Shown: positions 34,040-41,496, counted from the stretch's first letter. The stretch: 64,000 nt of DNA from Mycolicibacter senuensis (GCF_003284925.1 NZ_QMEX01000003.1:62001-126000); one strand, 5' to 3'. Numbers and translations are program-made. The notes: a model not told the origin generated them from the sequence alone.

Positions 34040-34701
34040 TCTGACCAGTCCTTCCGTAGATCTCGGAGCTCGTCCGGTTCAAAGGCGCTACTGAGAGAGC
34101 CGCTGGTTTCCTCGATGGCTCTTTGACGCGCTTCCAGCCAGGCCAGTCGCGCCCGCTCGGCCTGCTGAGTTACTGCGACACCTACCGCTAGCGCCTCCTC
34201 TATTCGGAGGTCAAAGTAGCCGTCCGCGGCGCTCGCCGGCACGATAAATTCAACCTCATGCCCTTTGGCACGGATGCTCCATCCGCGGGGAAGCCCACCG
34301 GTCGCCGTTGCCCCTTCGGGTTCCGTTACCGGAGCAGTGCTAACGGGTTCTGCGCTCATTGAGCTGAGCGGAATTCGTTCAAGGTTGCGACCGACGTACG
34401 CGTTGAAGCGTTCGAGCAATTCTGCCGCTACCTGGTACGTGATGTCAGCACCGCGCAGATCGGGGTGGTCCTGCATGACAGCTCGAAGGGCCGCAACTTC
34501 CTCGGATGTAGCGCCCGGCTCGGCGCCCGTGGACCATCGGTTCCGCCCAGCTAACAGATGCGCGAGATATAGTTGGACCCGCAGCACGCGTGCGTCATGT
34601 CTGCTGAGCACGCGTCGCCCGTCCTGATCGCCCTCCGGGAACGAAACCACGATATTGGCACCGTCGACGTCGACCGACCATCCCTCCGGCATCGGACTCA
34701 T
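34036..34701 (-). CDS. Repeated-domain protein B (two units), unknown
   Basis: A 221-residue protein with two copies of the same unit as its neighbours. Unit 2a (about 4-52) has MPEGWSVDVDGANIVVSFP and LSRHDARVLRVQLYLAHL. Unit 2b (about 137-187) has LPRGWSIRAKGHEVEFIVP and LRIEEALAVGVAVTQQAE. A helical linker (65-110) and a flexible T/P/E-rich stretch separate them. No known family. It overlaps both neighbouring genes by 4 bases (ATGA), so stoichiometric production with proteins A and C is expected. Confidence 0.75.
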   Translation of the reverse strand: MSPMPEGWSVDVDGANIVVSFPEGDQDGRRVLSRHDARVLRVQLYLAHLLAGRNRWSTGAEPGATSEEVAALRAVMQDHPDLRGADITYQVAAELLERFNAYVGRNLERIPLSSMSAEPVSTAPVTEPEGATATGGLPRGWSIRAKGHEVEFIVPASAADGYFDLRIEEALAVGVAVTQQAERARLAWLEARQRAIEETSGSLSSAFEPDELRDLRKDWSE

Positions 34702-35231
34702 TTCGCCGACGCCTTCACGTAGAGGGCAGCAAGCAGTTTGACCCAGATTCGGGCATCGTCCGCATTGATCGCATCAAAAGCACTATGAGCGGCGTCCTCT
34801 ACGCCGGCCGCGGTACTGACGACGGGATCCAAGGACACGAGCCATCTAGTGCCGCGCTGCACCGCCCGCACAGCCGGCCATCGCCAACCGGGCAGCCACG
34901 CCTCTACTGCCGATACCGAATGATCTTCGCTCAGTTCGCGGATCACGACAGTCGATTCTTTGCGACCAGCACCCTCCACGGAGACGCCCTTGCCGTGTTG
35001 GTCGACCCCGCTATCACGAGTGACGTTCGAGCCAACGCGTTCTTCGGCGACGTCAGTTGCCGCTCGGACAGCCCGTGCCTGCTCCGATGAACGAATCAGA
35101 GCCATGCCGATCGCAAATGCGTCGACATCAGACAGCTCAAATTCCAGCAACGGCTGGTTGCGGTCGATGTGTTCAAGATAGACCCAGGATCCTAAGGCCT
35201 CCACAACCCAGTCCGTTGGTAGTTGGGTCAT
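34698..35231 (-). CDS. Repeated-domain protein A (two units), unknown
   Basis: A 177-residue protein. Unit 1a (about 4-55) reads LPTDWVVEALGSWVYLEH with helix LSDVDAFAIGMALIRSSEQ and is clearly like the units in the two downstream proteins. The C-terminal part (about 113-175), LPGWRWPAV followed by RGTRWLVSLDP and INADDARIWVKLLAALY, is a more diverged second unit. A charged linker joins them. No known family. Its ATG overlaps the stop of a 29-codon ORF and its TGA overlaps the next ATG, so translation passes down the operon to rep. Confidence 0.72.
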   Translation of the reverse strand: MTQLPTDWVVEALGSWVYLEHIDRNQPLLEFELSDVDAFAIGMALIRSSEQARAVRAATDVAEERVGSNVTRDSGVDQHGKGVSVEGAGRKESTVVIRELSEDHSVSAVEAWLPGWRWPAVRAVQRGTRWLVSLDPVVSTAAGVEDAAHSAFDAINADDARIWVKLLAALYVKASAK

Positions 35232-35317
35232 CGCACACCACCCCGGATCGCCAGAACGGTGCTGTCATCGAGCGCCCGCGATACACTCGTCACGCGCGCA
35301 AGAACGGTGGTTTCCAT
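35228..35317 (-). CDS. 29-residue leader peptide gene of the rep operon
   Basis: A short frame (METTVLARVTSVSRALDDST...) starting at ATG 35315-35317 behind a perfect GGAGG with a 5-base spacer, the best ribosome site in the element. Its TGA overlaps the ATG of the next gene. It is the translational entry point of the operon and may be a leader peptide, a small regulator or both. The frame remains open upstream, but only this ATG has a ribosome site. Confidence 0.65.
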   Translation of the reverse strand: METTVLARVTSVSRALDDSTVLAIRGGVR

Positions 35318-35332
35318 ATTCGCCTCCGTGAG

Positions 35333-35356
35333 GCCCCCTGGTTGCAGCCGGGGGGC
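35333..35356 (-). promoter_or_regulatory. Strong hairpin before the rep-operon leader
   Basis: GCCCCC and GGGGGC pair around a short loop (TGG-TTGCAG-CCG on the plus strand, with two further inner pairs), directly upstream of the GGAGG of the 29-codon ORF. No U-tract follows. It could be an attenuator, a translation-control hairpin, or a nick-site cruciform used by Rep. Confidence 0.5.
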
Positions 35357-35395
35357 TTCGCTCGTTACTAAGCCCGGAGTTGAACGCTGATCTGC

Positions 35396-35417
35396 GGTCG
35401 GTGCTTGGTCGGTGAAT
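35396..35417. repeat. Right arm-type repeat
   Basis: GGTCGGTGCTTGGTCGGTGAAT matches the left arm repeat (19978-19999) at 20 of 22 bases in the same orientation and has the same two 11-bp units. It lies 91 bases inside attR. Predicted integrase arm-binding sites. Confidence 0.65.
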
Positions 35418-35507
35418 CTACGACACGCCGTGGTTTCAGTTAGCACCGAATAGTGCTATATCGCCAGCTCCGAAGAGCTTTCGCGACCTGGACTACGAGA
35501 GCTTGCA

Positions 35508-35554
35508 GGCTCTCCTAAAGCCGGTGTCGGCGGTTCGAATCCGCCCGGGGGCAC
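35508..35554 (+). repeat. attR: 47-bp direct repeat of tRNA-Arg 3' half
   Basis: Repeats 19867-19913 with G at 35532 and C at 35542, restoring a G-C pair in the T stem. It lacks the 5' half of a tRNA and is not a functional gene. Immediately to its left, GAGAGC-TTGCAG-GCTCTC (35497-35514) forms an inverted repeat overlapping the repeat edge, a candidate core-binding site. Confidence 0.93.
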
Positions 35555-35575
35555 CACGTTCCGAACTCGCGCCGA

Positions 35576-37540
35576 TCAGGCCCCGAACAGATCCGACAGA
35601 TCAAAGCTCGGGGTGCTCGCGATCAGGTCCGCCATGTTCGCCCACTGCTGAGTCGCCTGCTCACCCAGTTCAGTCGGCCAGGCGTCGGTGGCGGTCAGGA
35701 TCGCCGTCGCGAAGTCGTCCCGGGCGTTGAGCAGCCCGGCCAGGATGCTGGTGTTGGGATCGAACAGCGCGTCGTTGATGGCCGGGATCAGCAGCTGCGG
35801 CATCACCACCGACAGCGCGGTCTGGGCCAGCGCCAGCGTGATCGGCAGGTTGATGTCGCTGGCCAGCAGCGGCAGGTTGTTCCACACCGCCGTCAGGCTT
35901 TCCATCGGGTGGTCCATGATGCTGTTCCACACCGCATCCCAGTTCGGGCTGAGCGCCTCGGTGAACCGCAGCGCGATCGGCGTGAAGGGCTCATGGCCGA
36001 ACACGGCCTCGTAGTTCTCGTCACCCATCAGGCCCTGCAACCCGTTCATCAGCAGGTTCTGCAACACCCAGTCGGGCTGGGCGTGCATCCGCGACACATC
36101 CAGGCCGTAGCCGTAGGACAGCACCCGCTGCGCCATGTCGGCGGCGAATTCCTCCGGGCTGACGGTGGGGGTGTCGTCCGGCAGGACGCCGGCCAGATCG
36201 CTGAGCTGCACCACCTGCGTCTCCACGCTCAGGCCGAGCGCATTGCCGGGGTCGGTGACGTTCTCGAACCGGGCGAAGATCTCCCCGGTGTTGATGCCGC
36301 CGGTGTCCAGCCAGTTGGCCACACCCGGGTTGGTGCCGCTGATGACGTAGTAGGTGTAGCCGTCCTCGGCGTGGTAGGTGGTGGTGTGGTTGAGCGTGGT
36401 CTGCGCCATCACGTAGGGCAACGCGCCGCCGTAGACGTTCATCAACTCGATACCGCTGTAGGCCGCATCCACCGTGGGCACCTTCACGACCAGTGCCTCA
36501 CCGGGATCCAATTCGAAGTTGCCGCCGGTGACGACCGCGCTCTCCAGCCCGGCGCCGTAACTGGTCTGCGGACTCAAGTCGAACATGGTGTTGGCTGGAA
36601 CGTTCATCCCCACCGACGCCCCGCCCTCGATGGCACGGGTGTTGAACGGGCCGATGACCTGAGCGAAGGCACTGAACAGCGTGGTGAGCATCGAGTCGAT
36701 CGAGGTGATGCCGCCCGGTTGCTCCAGCGTGGCTCCGACCGGGTCGTCGCTGGGGAAGAACCCGCCCTCGGGGATGGCGAAGAACGGTGGGCAATCGGCC
36801 ACACATTGCAGGGTGACGTGACCGGGGCCCTTGCCCCAGTCGCCGAGCATGTCCCGGATCAGCAGCGATGCGGCGCCGCCAACGGTGGCGTCGGTGGAAT
36901 CCATGAAGTTGACGGCGCCCTCCGGCGCCTCCGGACCGATGTAAACCGTGAAGGTGCCGTCGGGGTTGACCACCAGCCCGTGACCCATCTCCAGATTCTC
37001 GATGGCCTGCGCCGACCCGCCGGTGATGGCCTGGGTGCTGATCACGAAGTGCTCGGTCCCCCCGCCCAGGGTCCCGTTCAGCACATATGTCGCACCGGGT
37101 GCCAAACCGGCGGTCACCCGGTAGTAGATGTCGGGCGTGAAGAAATCGAAGTACTGGCGGGGGTCGGCGGCATTGCCCGCGATCGCCTCGGGTGATTGGA
37201 AGAACACCCCGTTGAACAACTGGGTGACGCGGGACAGTCCGGCGCTGAGCAACTGGTAGTTGGTGTTCTGCAGCATCGTCATCAGGTTGTCTTCGCTGCC
37301 GGGCACCGCGTAGTCGAGTTCCATATTGACGCCGACGAGCCGCTGCATCTCCGCGATCAGCTCATCGATTGCCGGCTGAAACCCAGCCGTCGACGTCAAC
37401 GCCACCGCCGGCGTGGTCCGGGCGGTGACCGCCGGGGTGCCCACCACCATCGACAGCGCGGTGCCCACTGCTGCTGTGGCGAACCCGTACCGCCGGATTA
37501 GGCCGCAACGGTCGCCTTCGGTGCTCCCGGTCATCTGCAC
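35576..37540 (-). CDS. Large exported mycobacterial protein, unknown function
   Basis: A 654-residue secreted protein. After a basic start (CGLIRRYG) comes a signal peptide, FATAAVGTALSMVVGTPAVTA, then a long mature part rich in N/T/G with no recognised catalytic motif (DPRQYFDFFTPDIYYRVTAGL, then NMELDY-type strands) and a C-terminal helical region with MDHPMESLTAVWNNLPLLAS. Start GTG 37538-37540 is chosen because AAGGAG lies 5 bases upstream; ATG 37534 is possible. It ends 22 bases from attR, so the element inserted just past its stop. It is divergent from a DUF1254/DUF1214 lipoprotein, which may be functionally linked. Confidence 0.75.
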   Translation of the reverse strand: MQMTGSTEGDRCGLIRRYGFATAAVGTALSMVVGTPAVTARTTPAVALTSTAGFQPAIDELIAEMQRLVGVNMELDYAVPGSEDNLMTMLQNTNYQLLSAGLSRVTQLFNGVFFQSPEAIAGNAADPRQYFDFFTPDIYYRVTAGLAPGATYVLNGTLGGGTEHFVISTQAITGGSAQAIENLEMGHGLVVNPDGTFTVYIGPEAPEGAVNFMDSTDATVGGAASLLIRDMLGDWGKGPGHVTLQCVADCPPFFAIPEGGFFPSDDPVGATLEQPGGITSIDSMLTTLFSAFAQVIGPFNTRAIEGGASVGMNVPANTMFDLSPQTSYGAGLESAVVTGGNFELDPGEALVVKVPTVDAAYSGIELMNVYGGALPYVMAQTTLNHTTTYHAEDGYTYYVISGTNPGVANWLDTGGINTGEIFARFENVTDPGNALGLSVETQVVQLSDLAGVLPDDTPTVSPEEFAADMAQRVLSYGYGLDVSRMHAQPDWVLQNLLMNGLQGLMGDENYEAVFGHEPFTPIALRFTEALSPNWDAVWNSIMDHPMESLTAVWNNLPLLASDINLPITLALAQTALSVVMPQLLIPAINDALFDPNTSILAGLLNARDDFATAILTATDAWPTELGEQATQQWANMADLIASTPSFDLSDLFGA

Positions 37541-37717
37541 GGCCACTCCTTCGGATTGAGCTCTCATTATTTGCACATCCAATTAATGGCGAACTCTCAT
37601 TCGGGACCCTACGTCGGTATCCCAAGGCGTGCAACAGCTCACACCCGAATTCCGCTACTGGTGTCGCGAAACCCTTTGATATGCCATCGGCCGGTGGCGC
37701 CGGGTAGGTTGCGCTGC

Positions 37718-38866
37718 ATGTTCAAGCGATGGGTTTCTGCGTTCGGCGCGGTGACGACCGCTCTGACATTGACGGGATGCGGGCTGACCGTGACCAAGGC
37801 CGGCCCGGACCCGCTGGCACACCTGGCGCCGCGCAGCACCCCCAACGGCATGGTGTTGGTGTCGCCGGATAACTTCGTGCGGGCCATCACCGACCAGGAG
37901 TTCACCAACGTCGTCAATGAGAACGGTTTCGGTCGGTTCTTCCACATGCGTGAGCTCACCCCGATCGACCGGCAGCTGGTGGTGCGATCCAACCGGGACA
38001 CCCTGTATTCGGCGGCGGTGTTCGACCTGCAGGCGGCTCCGGTGACGATCACCCTGCCCGACCCCGGTGAGCGGTACATGTCGGCGCAGGTGATCAACCA
38101 GGACGAATACGTCACCGACATGTTCTACGGCAGCGGCGAGCACACCCTCGACCAAGACCACGTCGGCACCCGCTACGTGATGATCACCGTCCGCATCCTG
38201 GCCAACCCCAAGGACCCCGATGACCTGCGGGCAGCACACCGCTTGCAGGACCAGATCACCGTGGCCCAGCAGGAGTCCGGAACCTTCGAGGTCCCCCGGT
38301 GGGATCCGGTCAGCCAGAAGAAGGTCAGCGACGCGCTGCTGGTGCTGGCCGAGACCATCCCCGACACCCGCGGCATGTTCGGCAGCTTGGCCGACACCGA
38401 CCCGGTGCGGCACTTGATCGGCGCCGCAGCGGCCTGGGGCGGCAGCCCGGAGACTGAGGCGCTGTACCTGAACGTCACCCCGGCCCGCAACGACGGCAAC
38501 ACGGTGTATCGGCTGACCGTCAAGGACGTCCCGGTGAGTGCCTTCTGGTCGGTCAGTGTCTACAACAAGAACGGCTATTTCACCGAGAATCCGCAGCAGG
38601 CCTACTCGGTCAACGACGTCACCGCGACGAAGGCCGATGACGGATCGGTGACCATACAGTTCGGCGGCTGCTCGGCTGATGTCGTCAACTGCCTGCCGGT
38701 CACGCCGGGATGGAACTACCTGGTCCGGCTCTATCAGCCCGAGCAGGAGATGCTGTCCGGGAAGTGGGCGTTCCCCGAGGCGCAGCCGACGGAGACGGCC
38801 GGCGACCGGACCACCCCGACGCCCACGGCATCCGCCCCCGCACCGCCGGCGCGTCCGCCACGCTGA
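37718..38866 (+). CDS. DUF1254/DUF1214 lipoprotein
   Basis: A 382-residue lipoprotein. The signal peptide ends in the lipobox LTLTGCGL (Cys at about residue 19). An N-terminal DUF1254 domain (ELTPIDRQLVVRSNRDTLYS) is followed by a C-terminal DUF1214 domain (VYRLTVKDVPVSAFWSVSVY and NYLVRLYQPEQEMLSGKW), then a Thr/Pro/Ala tail. The family is common in mycobacteria and is often near envelope genes; its biochemistry is unknown. ATG 37718 is the start that gives a proper signal peptide. It is divergent from the exported 654-residue protein. Confidence 0.85.
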   Translation: MFKRWVSAFGAVTTALTLTGCGLTVTKAGPDPLAHLAPRSTPNGMVLVSPDNFVRAITDQEFTNVVNENGFGRFFHMRELTPIDRQLVVRSNRDTLYSAAVFDLQAAPVTITLPDPGERYMSAQVINQDEYVTDMFYGSGEHTLDQDHVGTRYVMITVRILANPKDPDDLRAAHRLQDQITVAQQESGTFEVPRWDPVSQKKVSDALLVLAETIPDTRGMFGSLADTDPVRHLIGAAAAWGGSPETEALYLNVTPARNDGNTVYRLTVKDVPVSAFWSVSVYNKNGYFTENPQQAYSVNDVTATKADDGSVTIQFGGCSADVVNCLPVTPGWNYLVRLYQPEQEMLSGKWAFPEAQPTETAGDRTTPTPTASAPAPPARPPR

Positions 38867-38940
38867 CGGCATGGCGGCGGCCCGGCGCCGCCACCGTTAG
38901 TCTGCAGATTGTGGTGATCATCAGGCAGTCGCCGGGCTAG

Positions 38941-40002
38941 GTGACGGCGACACAGCACGCCTACTTCGCGTACGGGTCCAACCTGTGCGCACAGCAGATG
39001 GCGCGCCGCTGCCCCGAAGCGTCGGATCCCCGGCCGGCGACGCTGGCCGACCATGACTGGCTGATCAATCAGCGCGGTGTGGCCACCGTCGAGCCGTTTC
39101 CCGGATCGCGGGTGCACGGGGTGGTGTGGCGGGTGTCCGATCGCGACTTGGCCGCGCTGGACAGCGCCGAAGGTGTCCCGGTGCGCTACCGCCGCGACCG
39201 GCTGACCATCGACACCAGCGACGGTTCGTCGCCGGCGTGGGTCTATATCGATCATCGGGTGCAGACCGGTGCGCCGCGCGACGGTTATCTGGAGCGCATC
39301 ATCGGCGCGGCCGTCCAGCATGGGCTTCCGCCGGCATGGATCGAGTTTCTGCGGCGCTGGGATCCGATCCAATGGCCGCTGCGCCTTCCGGCCGCCGAAG
39401 AAGCCGGACCGCAGTCGCTTTCGGCGTTGCTGGCCGAACCCGACGTCATCGAGGACAGTCGGCTGCGGTCGCGGTTCGGCTTCCTGGCCATTCACGGCGG
39501 GGGCTTGGAGCAGATGACCGACGTGATCGCCGAACGCGCCGCCGACGCGGCCGGGGCATCGGTGTATCTGGTGCGGCACCCCGACGGGTATCGGCGGCAC
39601 CTGCCGTCGACGCGTTATCTCGCCGCGGAGTCCCCGCGGCTCACCGAATTTCTCGACCATGTCGACGTCGTGGTGTCGCTGCACGGCTACGGCCGGATCG
39701 CACGCAGTACCCAGCTGCTGGCCGGTGGCCGTAACCGCCGCCTGGCCGAGCACCTCGCCCGCTGCCTGGTGCTGCCCGGTTATCAGGTGATCACCGACCT
39801 CGAGGCGATCCCGGTGGGGTTGCGCGGCCTGCATCCGGCGAACCCGGTCAATCAGGTCCGCGGCGGCGGGGCCCAACTGGAACTGTCGCCGCGGGTCCGG
39901 GGGATCAGTCCGCGCAGCCAACCGCCCGGCCCGGACGGCCTGTCGCCGGTCACGTCGGCGCTGGTGCGAGGCTTGGTGCTGGCGGCCCAGTCCTGGGATT
40001 AG
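38941..40002 (+). CDS. Gamma-glutamylcyclotransferase-like/PGA-hydrolase-like fusion
   Basis: A 353-residue protein with two domains. Residues 1-about 130 are a gamma-glutamylcyclotransferase-type fold (YFAYGSNLCAQQMARRCPEA, VHGVVWRVSDRDLAALDSAEG). Residues about 175-353 resemble poly-gamma-glutamate hydrolases of the PghP type: FLAIHGGGLEQMTD (metal-type H and E), STRYLAAESPRLTEFL, and VVSLHGYGR with a second His. Both families act at gamma-glutamyl bonds, which makes the fusion meaningful. The start is GTG 38941 without a strong ribosome site. It is followed after 10 bases by an LLM oxidoreductase. Confidence 0.82.
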   Translation: MTATQHAYFAYGSNLCAQQMARRCPEASDPRPATLADHDWLINQRGVATVEPFPGSRVHGVVWRVSDRDLAALDSAEGVPVRYRRDRLTIDTSDGSSPAWVYIDHRVQTGAPRDGYLERIIGAAVQHGLPPAWIEFLRRWDPIQWPLRLPAAEEAGPQSLSALLAEPDVIEDSRLRSRFGFLAIHGGGLEQMTDVIAERAADAAGASVYLVRHPDGYRRHLPSTRYLAAESPRLTEFLDHVDVVVSLHGYGRIARSTQLLAGGRNRRLAEHLARCLVLPGYQVITDLEAIPVGLRGLHPANPVNQVRGGGAQLELSPRVRGISPRSQPPGPDGLSPVTSALVRGLVLAAQSWD

Positions 40003-40012
40003 GAGGTAGGTG

Positions 40013-40837
40013 GTGGTGGTGGACAGGCGGTTTCGCTTCGGTGTCGGCGTGCACGCGATCAGGTCCGCGACCGCGCTGGCCGAGACCGCGCGGCGGCTGG
40101 AGGGGTTCGGGTTCGATGTTCTCCACGTGCCCGATCACCTTGGCGCCCCGGCCCCCTTCCCCGCGTTGGTGGCGGCCGCCGCGGCCACCACCAGCATCCG
40201 GCTGGGCACGTATGTGCTCAACGCCTGTTTTTACAAGCCGGCCCTGTTGACCCGCGACATCGCCGACACCGACCTGCTGTCCGGCGGTCGGCTGGAGGTC
40301 GGCCTGGGCGCCGGGTATGTCCGGGCGGAGTTCGAAGCCGCCGAACTACCGTTCCCGACGGCCGCACGCCGCATCGCCTACCTGGAACACCTCACGACGT
40401 ATGTGGCGACTCACCAGCCGGACGTGCCCATCCTCATCGCCGGCAGCGGCGACCGACTGCTCACCGTGGCGGCACGGCACGCCGGCATCATCGGACTGAC
40501 CGGGGCACGGGTGGCCGGCGCGGATGACGCACTGGCGGAGCGCGTGGCCTTCGTCCGCGCCGCCGCCGGCGATCGGTTCGACACGCTGGAACTGAATCTC
40601 GCCATCACGGCTGTGCCCACCGATGCCTCCGGGATGCCCGACCTGTCGCTGACTCGCCGATTCGCCCCGACCCTGTCGGATCAGGAACTGCTGGCCATGC
40701 CCGCCGTGCTGTCGGGGTCACCGCACGAGATGGCCGACACGCTACGGGAATACCGCCGGCGCTACGGGGTGAGCTACTTCACCGTGCAGCAGCACCACGC
40801 CGAAGCCTTCGCGAAGGTCATCGCCGCGCTGCGGTGA
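40013..40837 (+). CDS. LLM-class F420-dependent oxidoreductase
   Basis: A 274-residue TIM-barrel protein of the luciferase-like monooxygenase family (mycobacterial F420 type): FGVGVHAIRSATALAETARRLEG, DVLHVPDHLG and GGRLEVGLGAGYVRAEFEA are characteristic. It should use F420 (or FMN); the substrate is unknown. Three tandem GTG codons (40010, 40013, 40016) follow GGAGG (40002-40006); 40013 has the best spacing. It is cotranscribed with the fusion hydrolase. Confidence 0.82.
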   Translation: MVVDRRFRFGVGVHAIRSATALAETARRLEGFGFDVLHVPDHLGAPAPFPALVAAAAATTSIRLGTYVLNACFYKPALLTRDIADTDLLSGGRLEVGLGAGYVRAEFEAAELPFPTAARRIAYLEHLTTYVATHQPDVPILIAGSGDRLLTVAARHAGIIGLTGARVAGADDALAERVAFVRAAAGDRFDTLELNLAITAVPTDASGMPDLSLTRRFAPTLSDQELLAMPAVLSGSPHEMADTLREYRRRYGVSYFTVQQHHAEAFAKVIAALR

Positions 40838-40868
40838 CCCGGAGTCGCCGCCGAGCGATCCCGCGGCG

Positions 40869-41420
40869 TCAGCAGGAGCCCGGCCAGCCCGCCAACGCCA
40901 CGTCGGCCAGCGCGTGCAGATCGGCACGACTGACTCCGCCTCGTGCCTGGATTGCGATGCCCTGACACACCGTGGCGATCCAGCGGGCAAGCAGCAGGGT
41001 GTCGACGCCGGACAGCTCGCCGTCGGCCACCGCCGCGTCGAATCGCTGCGCGAGCCGGCGCACCGACGCCTCCCGCATTTCGGCCACTCCCGGGCCGTCG
41101 TCGACGGTGAAACAGCCGCGCGGGTTGCCGCTGACGGCGTCGGCCGCCCCGTGGACCACCGCTGCGGCGACGCTGCGGGCGGTCGGCAGCGCGAGCGCCT
41201 CGACCAGGTAGCCGCCCGGCCCCGCGACGTACCGCTGCATCGCTCGCTCGTACAGCTGCTCCTTGCAGCCGAACTCCGCGTAGATGCTGCGGCGGTTGAC
41301 CCCGGTCGCGGCGCTGATGTCGGAGATCGAGACGCCGTCGAAGCCGTGGGCCCAGAACAGCTTCATCGCCTCGTGCTCGACTTGATCGGGGTCGAACTCG
41401 CGTGGCCGGCCCACCGCCAT
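40869..41420 (-). CDS. TetR-family repressor
   Basis: A 183-residue TetR regulator. The HTH is GRPREFDPDQVEHEAMKLFWAHG then VSISDISAATGVNRRSIYAEFGCKEQLY, close to the AcrR/TetR subgroup that controls oxidoreductases. The start is ATG 41418-41420 (MAVGRPREFD) with GAGAGG upstream; a longer N terminus to 41504 is rejected. It is divergent from the SDR at 41536, its probable target. Confidence 0.88.
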   Translation of the reverse strand: MAVGRPREFDPDQVEHEAMKLFWAHGFDGVSISDISAATGVNRRSIYAEFGCKEQLYERAMQRYVAGPGGYLVEALALPTARSVAAAVVHGAADAVSGNPRGCFTVDDGPGVAEMREASVRRLAQRFDAAVADGELSGVDTLLLARWIATVCQGIAIQARGGVSRADLHALADVALAGWPGSC

Positions 41421-41488
41421 CGCGCCCCGCCTCTCTGTGACTCCGACCACACCGGGAATGCATTCGCTTCGGAACGGCCTTGAGCTCA

Positions 41489-41496
41489 TAGTACTA
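41489..41496. promoter_or_regulatory. Palindrome between TetR and SDR genes
   Basis: TAGTACTA is an 8-bp palindrome in the AT-rich 115-base divergent interval, 40 bases before the SDR start. A candidate operator core for the TetR protein; too short to be certain. Confidence 0.3.

Larger units (their letters stand above)
19867..35554. mobile_element. AICE integrated in tRNA-Arg(CCT)
   Basis: A 15.7-kb integrative element bounded by a 47-bp near-identical repeat of the tRNA 3' half. Its modules are integrase and Xis at the left end, an FtsK-like translocase with a small partner, a cargo region, and an HUH-type Rep with accessory genes at the right end. This int/xis/tra/rep set defines actinobacterial integrative and conjugative elements (pSAM2 type), which replicate by rolling circle and transfer double-stranded DNA with one FtsK-like protein. 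No phage structural, packaging or lysis gene is present. All modules look intact, so excision and transfer are plausible. The cargo is rich in defence-type proteins. Confidence 0.9.

Noticed and set aside
35228..35446. A 72-codon frame at the right end of the element
   Set aside because: Only its last 29 codons have a ribosome site; the rest lies over the hairpin and arm repeat.
19867..35554. Interpretation as a prophage
   Set aside because: No terminase, portal, capsid, tail or lysis genes; the int/xis/FtsK/HUH-Rep set fits an AICE.
35508..35580. A second tRNA gene at the right end
   Set aside because: Only the 3' half of tRNA-Arg is present; there is no 5' acceptor strand or D arm, so it is attR.
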